Of a DNA stretch of 11,901 nucleotides, positions 1-5,599 are shown in pieces. Location: NCBI GenBank assembly GCA_035702985.1, contig DASSZD010000155.1, positions 1 to 11,901 on the forward strand. The letters run 5' to 3'. Made by a program: the position numbers and the translations under genes. Under the pieces are notes generated by a model. That model searched no databases, was not told where the DNA came from, and saw nothing but the letters and a program-made list of their open reading frames with translations. This stretch comes from JAKAXG01 sp035702985 (GTDB taxonomy: Bacteria; Actinomycetota; Acidimicrobiia; Acidimicrobiales; Palsa-688). The number at the start of each line of letters is the position of its first letter. The stretch's first letter is position 1.

Positions 1-2
1 CT

Positions 3-500
3 GTGAGCGGGGACGGCACCGACGGGGGCCGCACGTTCGAGGGAACGCTGAGCGGCACCGGCCTGCGGGTGGCGATCGCGGCGGCCCGGTTCAACGACAC
101 CATCGTCAACCGCCTCCTGGACGGGGCCCGCGACGGGCTGCGCCGCCACGGCGTGGATCCCGGTTCGGTGGACGTCGCCTGGGCTCCGGGGGCCTTCGAA
201 CTACCGCTGGTGGCCGCCCGCCTGGCCGCCAGCGGCGACTACGACGCGGTCATCACCCTGGGGGCGGTCATCCGGGGTGCCACCGGCCACTACGACTTCG
301 TCGCCGGCCATTGCGCCGCCGGGGTGGCCCGGGCCTCCCTCGACACCGGGGTGCCGGTGGTGTTCGGGGTGCTCACCACCGACACCATCGAGCAGGCGGT
401 GGAGCGTTCGGGCACCAAGGCCGGCAACAAGGGCTTCGAGGCCGCCATGACCGCCATCGAGATGGCCAACCTGATGGCCGCCCTGCCCAAGTCCCGCTAG
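3..500 (+). CDS. ribH: 6,7-dimethyl-8-ribityllumazine synthase (riboflavin synthesis)
   Basis: Condenses 5-amino-6-ribitylaminouracil with 3,4-dihydroxy-2-butanone 4-phosphate to give the lumazine precursor of riboflavin; the family forms cytosolic pentamers or 60-mer capsids. The 165-residue product has the normal family length. Visible family motifs are ARFN near the N-terminus, PGAFELP at residues 62-68, GAVIRG followed by GHYDFVA with the likely catalytic His at 96, and FGVLTTDTIEQA further on. The usual acidic residue of the IRGET segment is Ala here (IRGAT), which occurs in the family. The GTG start at 3 overlaps a TGA at 4-6, so an upstream gene outside the window probably ends here with a GTGA overlap; in relatives this is often ribBA, but it cannot be seen. 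hisG follows after 2 nt. Confidence 0.96.
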   Translation: MSGDGTDGGRTFEGTLSGTGLRVAIAAARFNDTIVNRLLDGARDGLRRHGVDPGSVDVAWAPGAFELPLVAARLAASGDYDAVITLGAVIRGATGHYDFVAGHCAAGVARASLDTGVPVVFGVLTTDTIEQAVERSGTKAGNKGFEAAMTAIEMANLMAALPKSR

Positions 501-502
501 CC

Positions 503-1378
503 GTGCTGCGCCTGGTCCTGCCCAAGGGGTCGCTCGAGCGCGCCACCCTGGAGCTGTTCGAGGCGGCCGACCTGGCCGTCATCCGCAGCTCCGACGTCGA
601 CTACCGGGCCAGCATCGACGACCCCCGGGTGGCCGAGGTGCGCATACTGCGCCCCCAGGAGATCCCCCTGTACGTGGCCGAGGGCCTGTTCGACCTGGGC
701 ATCACCGGCCGGGACTGGATCGAGGAGACGGCCAGCTCGGTCGAGTCGCTGGGCCAGCTTCGTTACTCGAAGGCCACCACCCGGCCCATCCGGCTGGTGC
801 TGGCCGTGGCCGCCGACTCCCCGGTGCAGGGCGTCGCCGACCTGCCGGCCGGGGTACGGGTGTCCACCGAGTACCCGTCGCTGACCCGGCGCTACCTGGA
901 GCAGCACGGGGTGCACGGCGAGGTCCGCCTCTCCTACGGGGCCACCGAGGCCAAGATCCCCGAGGTGGCCGACGCGGTGGTGGAGATCACCGAGACCGGC
1001 CGGGCCCTGAGAGCGGCCGGCCTGCGCATCATCGCCACCATCCTGGAGTCCTACACCGAGCTGGTGGCCAACCCGGCCTCGTTCGCCGACGACCAGAAGC
1101 GGCACGCCATGGAGCAGATAAAGACCCTGCTCACCGGGACCCTGATCGCCCGGCAGCGGGTGCTCGTGAAGCTCAACGTGGCGGAGGCGGCCCTGGGCGG
1201 GGTCATAGATCTGCTGCCGGCCATGAAGTCGCCCACCGTGTCGAAACTGTTCGGCGAGGACGGCTTCGCGGTGGAGGCGGTGGTGCCCAAGCACACCATC
1301 AACACGTTGATCCCGGCCCTCAAGGACCACGGGGCGACCGACATCATCGAGCTGCCGATCGCCAAGATCGTCCCGTGA
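503..1378 (+). CDS. hisG: ATP phosphoribosyltransferase, long form
   Basis: Catalyses the first step of histidine synthesis, joining ATP and PRPP to form phosphoribosyl-ATP. The 291-residue length and the C-terminal segment ending in DIIELPIAKIVP identify the long form, which carries its own ACT-like regulatory domain (about residues 210-291) and is feedback-inhibited by histidine without HisZ. The N-terminus reads LRLVLPKGSLE, typical of the family, and the PRPP-binding region EITETGRALRAAG starts at residue 161. I chose GTG at 503 because homologues begin just before the LPKGS segment; the open frame runs further upstream to 311 but there it overlaps ribH. The gene starts 2 nt after the ribH stop and its TGA overlaps the next GTG (GTGA, 1375-1378). 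No hisE lies between ribH and hisG, although the two are neighbours of hisE in some actinobacteria. Confidence 0.96.
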   Translation: MLRLVLPKGSLERATLELFEAADLAVIRSSDVDYRASIDDPRVAEVRILRPQEIPLYVAEGLFDLGITGRDWIEETASSVESLGQLRYSKATTRPIRLVLAVAADSPVQGVADLPAGVRVSTEYPSLTRRYLEQHGVHGEVRLSYGATEAKIPEVADAVVEITETGRALRAAGLRIIATILESYTELVANPASFADDQKRHAMEQIKTLLTGTLIARQRVLVKLNVAEAALGGVIDLLPAMKSPTVSKLFGEDGFAVEAVVPKHTINTLIPALKDHGATDIIELPIAKIVP

Positions 1379-1593
1379 CGGCCCCCACCCCGATCCTGAC
1401 CGGCCGGGTCGTGGACTACGACGAGGCGGTGGGGCTGGGCACGGTGGAGGACGCCGGCGGCCGCCGGTTCGGCTTCCACTGCACCCAGATCGCCGACGGC
1501 ACCCGCCGGATAGATGCGGGCACCCGGGTGGCGTTCGAGGTGGTGGCGGCCCGGCGGGGCAGCTGGGAGGCCGCCCGGCTCACCCGGCTTTAG
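1375..1593 (+). CDS. small cold-shock-domain-like protein
   Basis: A 72-residue protein with the layout of a cold-shock (OB-fold) nucleic-acid-binding domain: strand 1 around GRVVDYDE (10-17), a GxG turn with TVED (20-26), a second strand FGFHCTQI (32-39), then GTRVAFEVV (49-57) and a final strand WEAARLTRL. It corresponds to the family pattern of RNP1 (KGFGFI) and RNP2 (VFVHFS). RNP1 is degenerate here: the aromatic residues are replaced (AVGLGTVED), so single-stranded RNA/DNA binding may be weak or altered. GTG at 1375 overlaps the hisG stop, suggesting translational coupling. It converges on the minus-strand DUF1844 gene with only 12 nt between stops. The fold assignment is fairly safe; the function is inferred. 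Confidence 0.8.
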   Translation: MTAPTPILTGRVVDYDEAVGLGTVEDAGGRRFGFHCTQIADGTRRIDAGTRVAFEVVAARRGSWEAARLTRL

Positions 1594-1605
1594 CCCCGCC
1601 CCCGC

Positions 1606-2094
1606 CTACCCGGCGCCGGCCCCGGAGCCGTGCCCCCCGGGGGCCTCTCCGGGCGCATCCCCACCGGGGGAACCCTGGCCGGCGTCCGCCGCCGGGGCGT
1701 CACCCGGCTCGGCCCCGGACCTCACCACCGCCGAGACCTGCACGAAGGCCATGCGCAGCTGGGCCAGCCCCGCCCCCAGCTCCTCGGCGGCCTGGCCCAG
1801 CCGGGCGCCCATCCCCTCCACCAGGCACGACAGCGCGTCTATGGCCACCCGGGCCTGGTCCATCTGGGGGGGGTTGAGCGACAGGTGCAGGGCCGCCAGC
1901 TCGAACAACCCGTAGGCGTGGTTGGCCACCACCACCTCCGCCGGGGTGCGGGCCAGCTGCTCCTGGAGCTCGGCCATCTCCCGGCGCATCTCCTCCTCGG
2001 ACGGTTGACCGGGGGTTCGGGGGGCGGCCGACTGCTCCGGCGCGGGCTCACGGGAAACGGGTCTCTCCCCGCCGGGCGTCCAAAGAGAACTCAT
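1606..2094 (-). CDS. DUF1844-type conserved protein
   Basis: A 162-residue protein of unknown function. A charged, Pro-rich N-terminus (1-40) leads into a helical core at about 41-122 with the segments EEEMRREMAELQEQL, LFELAALHLSLNPPQMDQA, AIDALSCLVEGM and LRMAFVQV. The pattern of a short helix, then xLNPP, then D.A..AID.L..L, and a final LRM.FV resembles DUF1844, a family I recall as commonly encoded next to infC in actinobacteria. The tail (126-162) is low-complexity Gly/Ala/Pro. There is no signal peptide or membrane segment. ATG at 2094 is chosen because the open frame further upstream runs antisense through infC and because a -10-like box sits 7 nt before it. It is divergent from infC and convergent with the cold-shock-like gene. 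The family call is by pattern memory, not by search. Confidence 0.75.
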   Translation of the reverse strand: MSSLWTPGGERPVSREPAPEQSAAPRTPGQPSEEEMRREMAELQEQLARTPAEVVVANHAYGLFELAALHLSLNPPQMDQARVAIDALSCLVEGMGARLGQAAEELGAGLAQLRMAFVQVSAVVRSGAEPGDAPAADAGQGSPGGDAPGEAPGGHGSGAGAG

Positions 2095-2107
2095 GTGCGC
2101 TACCCTA
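2095..2107 (-). promoter_or_regulatory. -10 box for a possibly leaderless DUF1844 mRNA
   Basis: On the minus strand, TAGGGT (2107-2102) fits the actinobacterial TANNNT -10 pattern and stands 7 nt before the ATG at 2094, with no Shine-Dalgarno sequence between. This spacing would put the transcript start on or next to the A of the ATG, the layout of a leaderless mRNA, which is common in Actinobacteria. No good -35 is visible. Confidence 0.4.
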
Positions 2108-2277
2108 TGTTGAAAACCGAGTTCAGGAAGCGGGGCCCCCGGGCCCCCACCCGGCCGGGCCCCGTAGTTCACGGAGACTCGCGTCCGGGTCGGATGACCG
2201 CTAGGGCGGCGTTGCTTCCTGACGCACGCCCTTTCGCCAATTCTGGCGGAGGGCCGCTTACCTAGGAGTGATGCCGC
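2108..2277 (+). promoter_or_regulatory. structured infC leader (three hairpins)
   Basis: The 183 nt between the divergent DUF1844 and infC genes can fold on the plus strand into three hairpins. H1 pairs 2131-2138 (CGGGGCCC) with 2157-2164 (GGGCCCCG), 8 bp. H2 pairs 2203-2212 (AGGGCGGCGT) with 2222-2232, 10 bp with one bulged A at 2226. H3 pairs 2230-2239 with 2244-2253, 10 bp including two G-U pairs, closed by an AUUC loop. H3 ends 10 nt before the Shine-Dalgarno AGGAG (2264-2268). H2 and H3 share 2230-2232, so they compete at their junction. There is no U-tract, so control would more likely act on translation than by termination. TATGTT (2106-2111) is a possible plus-strand -10, without a convincing -35. 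Leaders of infC-rpmI-rplT operons are autoregulated in other bacteria by IF3 or L20; whether that applies here is inference. Confidence 0.5.
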
Positions 2278-2943
2278 ATAGCCCCTACGCCTGACCAGAA
2301 CGAGCACCGGACCAACGAGCGTATACGGGCCCGCGAGGTACGACTCATCGATCCCGAGGGCAACCAGCTGGGCGTCAAGGCCCTGCCGGAAGCCCTGAGC
2401 ATCGCCCGGCAGATGGACATGGACCTGGTCGAGGTGGCCGCCGAGGCCAACCCGCCGGTCTGCCGGATCATGGACTTCAACCGCTTCAAGTACGAGGCGG
2501 CCCAGCGGGCCAAGGAGTCCCGCCGGAAGGCGTCCAGCACGGGGATCAAGGAGATGAAGTACCGGCCCAAGATCGGAACCGGCGACTTCGACACCAAGAC
2601 CCGCCAGGTCGCCCGCTTCCTGGGTGAGGGTCACAAGGTCAAGATCACCATCATGTTCCGGGGCCGGGAGATGAGTCACCCGGAGCTGGGCAAGAAGATC
2701 CTCGACCAGGTGGCCGAACAGGTCTCCACCGTGGCCAAGGTGGAAGCCGCCCCCAAGCTCGACGGCCGGAACATGATCATGGTGCTCGCCCCCGACCGCC
2801 GCGCCCAGGTCAAGAAGCCCTCCGGGACCGAATCGACCGACAACGGTCAGGCCTCCCCGGCCCCCGCGGCCACCGCCCCGGCGCCCCCTCAGGCTCCGAG
2901 CCCGGGTCCCGACGCCGCCGCACCGGCACCGCCGGCCGGCTGA
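2278..2943 (+). CDS. infC: translation initiation factor IF-3, AUA start
   Basis: IF-3 binds the 30S subunit, prevents premature 50S joining and checks the start codon and initiator tRNA. The 221-residue product has the N-terminal domain at about 12-82 (NERIRAREVRLID, LDLVEV-like DMDLVEVAAEA, PPVCRIMDFNRFKYE) and the C-terminal domain at about 90-172 (KYRPKIGTGDFDTK, KVKITIMFRGREM, DGRNMIMVLAP). A Pro/Ala-rich tail follows from residue 179. The first in-frame ATG (2413) would delete half of the N-domain. In-frame stops at 2263 and 2269 limit the start to the stretch after 2271, and the codon with good spacing (9 nt) from AGGAG (2264-2268) is ATA at 2278. Non-canonical infC starts are known (AUU in E. 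coli) and let IF-3 repress itself. No other rare initiator there fits the Shine-Dalgarno as well. rpmI follows after 85 nt. Confidence 0.93.
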   Translation: MAPTPDQNEHRTNERIRAREVRLIDPEGNQLGVKALPEALSIARQMDMDLVEVAAEANPPVCRIMDFNRFKYEAAQRAKESRRKASSTGIKEMKYRPKIGTGDFDTKTRQVARFLGEGHKVKITIMFRGREMSHPELGKKILDQVAEQVSTVAKVEAAPKLDGRNMIMVLAPDRRAQVKKPSGTESTDNGQASPAPAATAPAPPQAPSPGPDAAAPAPPAG

Positions 2944-3028
2944 CGGTCCCGCTCCACTGCACCACCGGTCGACGGCCACCGCCCCCCGACCACCACCCCG
3001 ACCAGCCAAGCCAGGAGTTCCCACAGAA

Positions 3029-3223
3029 ATGCCGAAGATGAAGACCGATCGGGGCGCGGCCAAGCGCTTCAAGATCACCGGGACCGGGAAGCTGCGGCGC
3101 CGGAAGGCCTTCCGTTCGCACATCCTCGAGAAGAAGTCCTCCACCCGTACCCGGCGGCTGGCCCGCCCGGCGGACGTGGCTCCCGGCGACGTCCGGGCCG
3201 TCAAGCGCCTCCTCGGCCTGTAG
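3029..3223 (+). CDS. rpmI: 50S ribosomal protein L35
   Basis: A 64-residue, strongly basic protein with the L35 signature: MPKMKTDRGAAKRFKITGTG at the start, GKLRRRKAFRSHIL in the middle and a C-terminal segment of the type VRAVKRLLGL. The length is normal for the family. L35 is a component of the large ribosomal subunit. AGGAG at 3013-3017 lies 11 nt before ATG 3029. The gene sits between infC and rplT, the conserved IF3-L35-L20 order. The stretch 2944-3028 before it holds nothing else that I can support. Confidence 0.97.
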   Translation: MPKMKTDRGAAKRFKITGTGKLRRRKAFRSHILEKKSSTRTRRLARPADVAPGDVRAVKRLLGL

Positions 3224-3241
3224 CCGGCTCTTGGTCTCACC

Positions 3242-3273
3242 GGGGCGCTGCGGCGCGCCGGCCCCCACTTTTT
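3242..3273 (+). terminator. hairpin with T-tract between rpmI and rplT (possible attenuator)
   Basis: A GC-rich inverted repeat (3242-3248 GGGGCGC against 3255-3265, either as GGGGC/GCCCC or with a GG bulge) is followed by CACTTTTT, i.e. a run of five T at 3269-3273. This is the shape of an intrinsic terminator but inside the operon, 38 nt before rplT, so partial termination or attenuation is more likely than a true operon end. The short T-run makes efficiency doubtful. Confidence 0.35.
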
Positions 3274-3310
3274 CCCCTGTTACATCCCAAATGGTTGAAA
3301 GGAGCTGTCG

Positions 3311-3700
3311 ATGGCCCGGGTAAAGCGCGCCGTCCATAGCAAAAAGCACCGTCGCGCCGTCCTAGAGCAGGCGCAGGGCTATTTCGGCAACAAGAGCCGG
3401 AGCTACCGGGCTGCCCATGAGCAGGTCATGCACTCGATGCAGTACGCCTTCCGGGACCGTCGGGCCCGGAAGGGGGATTTCCGCCAGCTGTGGATCCAGC
3501 GGATCAACGCGGCGGCCCGCCTGCACGACTTCACCTACAGCCGCCTGATCGCCGGGCTGCGCGTCGCCGGGGTGGAGGTCGACCGCAAGATCCTGGCCGA
3601 CCTGGCCGTCACCGACGACCAGGCCTTCGCCGCCTTGGTGGAAACCGCCCGCACCGCCCTGGACAGCGCTCCTTCGGCCGCCGCGGCCACCACCGCCTAG
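3311..3700 (+). CDS. rplT: 50S ribosomal protein L20
   Basis: L20 is needed for early assembly of the 50S subunit on 23S rRNA and in several bacteria represses its own operon. The 129-residue product starts MARVKRAVHSKKHRRAVLEQ and contains the conserved GYFGNKSRSYRAAHEQV, YAFRDRRARKGDFRQLWIQR and INAAARLHDFTYSRLI segments, followed by the globular domain (EVDRKILADLAVTD). It is about ten residues longer than the usual 118-120 because of an Ala-rich tail. AAAGGAG (3298-3304) lies 6 nt before ATG 3311, the strongest ribosome binding site in the window. The methyltransferase gene follows after a short gap. Confidence 0.97.
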   Translation: MARVKRAVHSKKHRRAVLEQAQGYFGNKSRSYRAAHEQVMHSMQYAFRDRRARKGDFRQLWIQRINAAARLHDFTYSRLIAGLRVAGVEVDRKILADLAVTDDQAFAALVETARTALDSAPSAAAATTA

Positions 3701-3752
3701 GCCATACGGGATCGGAGCCCCGCTGGTCGCCCTGTCGTTCCGTAGCGAGCAG

Positions 3753-4538
3753 GTGCAACGCCTGCGCCTGCTCGCCGGCCGCAGGGCGGCCCGCCGGGAA
3801 GCCGGCCGGTTCGTGGTGGAAGGACCCAAGCTGCTGGGCGAGGCCCTGGCCGCCGGGGCCACCGTGGACGCCGTCTACCTGGACAGCTCGGCCGGGGAGG
3901 AACTGCGGGAACTGGCCGGGCGGGCCGGCCGGCGGGGCGCCCGCATCCTGGAGACGGCCCCGGGCGTCCTGACCCGGGCCTGCGACACCGTGGCCGCCCA
4001 ACCGGTGGCGGCCATCGTGGAGACCCCCGCCGTCAGCCTGGCCGACCTGGAAGGCCGGCGGCCCGACCCGGTGGTGGTGTGCGTGGACCTGCAGGATCCC
4101 GGCAACGCCGGCACCATCGTGCGCTCGGCCGCGGCGTCGGGGGCCGGGGCGGTAATCTTCTGCTCGGGTGCCGTCGACGTGTACAACCCCAAAGCGGTCC
4201 GGGCGTCCGCCGGCGCCGTGTTCCACCTGCCGGTCGTCACGGGCGCGCCGGCCGGCGAGACGCTCGACCGGCTCGGCCTCTGGGGCCTGCGCCGGATCGC
4301 CACCACCGCCCGGGGCGGCCATCCCTACGACCGGGCCGATCTGGCCGGCCCCTGCGCCCTGGTGCTCGGCGGGGAGAGCCGGGGACTGCCCGACGGACTG
4401 GCCGGCCGGCTCGACCAGCTGGTGACCATCCCCATGGTGGCCACCAGCGAGTCCCTCAACGTGGCCATGGCCGCCACCATCGTCTGCTTCGAAGCGGCCC
4501 GCCAGCGCCGGGAACGCAGCGGGGCGGCCGGGACGTGA
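3753..4538 (+). CDS. SpoU/TrmH-family RNA 2'-O-methyltransferase
   Basis: A SPOUT-class, SAM-dependent RNA methyltransferase. The N-terminal substrate-binding domain has REAGRFVVEGPKLLGEALAAG at about 14-34. The knotted catalytic domain has all three family motifs: DLQDPGNAGTIVRSAAASG from residue 112 (Asn118), VLGGESRGLP with Glu208, and IPMVATSESLNVAMAATI with Asn236. The target could be 23S rRNA or tRNA; the sequence does not decide. The only canonical start is GTG 3753, but the frame is open upstream and reads LSFRSEQ just before it, which resembles the N-terminal extension of homologues. A CTG start at 3723 (5 nt after GGAG 3714-3717) or 3732 is therefore possible and would add 10 or 7 residues. 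It follows rplT closely, and its stop overlaps the kinase start (GTGA, 4535-4538). Confidence 0.9.
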   Translation: MQRLRLLAGRRAARREAGRFVVEGPKLLGEALAAGATVDAVYLDSSAGEELRELAGRAGRRGARILETAPGVLTRACDTVAAQPVAAIVETPAVSLADLEGRRPDPVVVCVDLQDPGNAGTIVRSAAASGAGAVIFCSGAVDVYNPKAVRASAGAVFHLPVVTGAPAGETLDRLGLWGLRRIATTARGGHPYDRADLAGPCALVLGGESRGLPDGLAGRLDQLVTIPMVATSESLNVAMAATIVCFEAARQRRERSGAAGT

Positions 4539-5599
4539 ACCGGGACACCATCGCCCTCGACGTGCTGGCCGACGCCGTGATCGTCCTCGACGCCGGAGGT
4601 CGCATCAGCGCCGCCAACCCGGCGGCCGGCCGGCTCACCGGCTACCCGGCGTCCGAGCTGGCCGGCCGGTCCTGCCGGGGGCTGCTCGACTGGCACGACA
4701 GCGACGGGTCCCGCTGCGACTCCAGCCGCTGGCCCGGCCCCAGCCGGCTGCGGGGCACCACCCGCATCGTGCCCCAGCCGGTCACCGTCCACGGCGCCCA
4801 CCGGAGCGTGACCACCACCCTGAGCGGCACCTACACCAGGGACGGGGCCGGGCTCCTGTCCGGCGCCGTGCTCACCCTGCAGGTCCCGGGCCGCAGCCTG
4901 CGCCGCCCGCCGGGGGGGATGGAGATCGTCTCCACCGTCAGCCACGAGCTGCGGTCCCCGCTCACCTCGGTCAAGGGTTACACCTCCTTGATGCTCAACC
5001 GTTGGGACCGTCTCACGGACGAGCAGAAGGTGATGATGCTCCAGCAGGTCAACCACGACGCCGACCGGGTCACCCGCCTCATAACCGAGTTGCTCGACAT
5101 CAGCCGGCTGGAGACCGGCCGGCTCATCCTGCGCCGCCAGATGGTGGACCTGGCCCGCCTGGCCGCCAGCGTGGTCGACAAGGTGGCCCTGGAGTACCCC
5201 GAGCTGGAGGCCGTCACCGAGTTCCCCGCCGACCTCCCCAAGGTCTACGCCGACCCGGACAAGGTGGAGCAGGTGCTGACCAACCTGGTCGAGAACGCCT
5301 GCAAGTACGCCTCCCCCCGGGGGTTGCGCATAGACGGGGCGGTCTCCGACGGCGCCGTGTCGGTGGGGGTGCACGACCGCGGCGAGGGCATCCCGCCCTC
5401 GGACCTGCCCAAGGTGTTCACCAAGTTCTTCCGCCGGTCGGTGGGGCGGCCCACCGGGTCCGGCCTGGGGCTGTGGATCAGCCGGGGACTGGTCGAATCC
5501 CACGGGGGCGAGCTGCGGGCGGAGTCAATAGTGGGTGAGGGATCCACATTTCGGTTTACGCTTCCCCTTCTCGATCTGGACAGGCTGCAGGAACAGTGA
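4535..5599 (+). CDS. soluble PAS-domain sensor histidine kinase (orphan)
   Basis: A 354-residue two-component sensor kinase. An N-terminal PAS domain (about 5-115) shows DAVIVLDAGGRISAANPAAG and LTGYPASELAGRSC. The HisKA dimerisation helix carries the H-box VSHELRSPLTSVKGY with phospho-acceptor His137, then RVTRLITELLDISRLETGR. The HATPase domain has the N-box NLVENACKYA (Asn254), the G1 box DRGEGIP (Asp281) and the G2 box GSGLGLW (308-312), so all catalytic elements look intact. There is no membrane segment or signal peptide, so it should act in the cytosol on an internal cue. GTG 4535 overlaps the methyltransferase stop, and its own TGA overlaps the pheS start (GTGA, 5596-5599). No response regulator is encoded in the window. 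I recall kinases at this locus in other actinobacteria, but cannot verify it here. Confidence 0.93.
   Translation: MNRDTIALDVLADAVIVLDAGGRISAANPAAGRLTGYPASELAGRSCRGLLDWHDSDGSRCDSSRWPGPSRLRGTTRIVPQPVTVHGAHRSVTTTLSGTYTRDGAGLLSGAVLTLQVPGRSLRRPPGGMEIVSTVSHELRSPLTSVKGYTSLMLNRWDRLTDEQKVMMLQQVNHDADRVTRLITELLDISRLETGRLILRRQMVDLARLAASVVDKVALEYPELEAVTEFPADLPKVYADPDKVEQVLTNLVENACKYASPRGLRIDGAVSDGAVSVGVHDRGEGIPPSDLPKVFTKFFRRSVGRPTGSGLGLWISRGLVESHGGELRAESIVGEGSTFRFTLPLLDLDRLQEQ

Noticed and set aside
1..6. End of an upstream gene
   Set aside because: A TGA at 4-6 overlapping the ribH start suggests one, but two codons are too little to annotate.
311..502. Earlier start for hisG within ribH
   Set aside because: Those residues are Arg/Gly/His-rich out-of-frame ribH sequence; HisG homologues begin at the LPKGS segment near 503.
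2110..2138. TTGAAA (2110-2115) as the -35 of an infC promoter
   Set aside because: At the right spacing downstream there is only GC-rich hairpin sequence and no -10-like box.
2095..3240. Upstream extension of the DUF1844 frame on the minus strand
   Set aside because: The frame stays open but lies antisense to infC and rpmI and gives Arg/Gly-biased sequence; the protein-like part starts at 2094.
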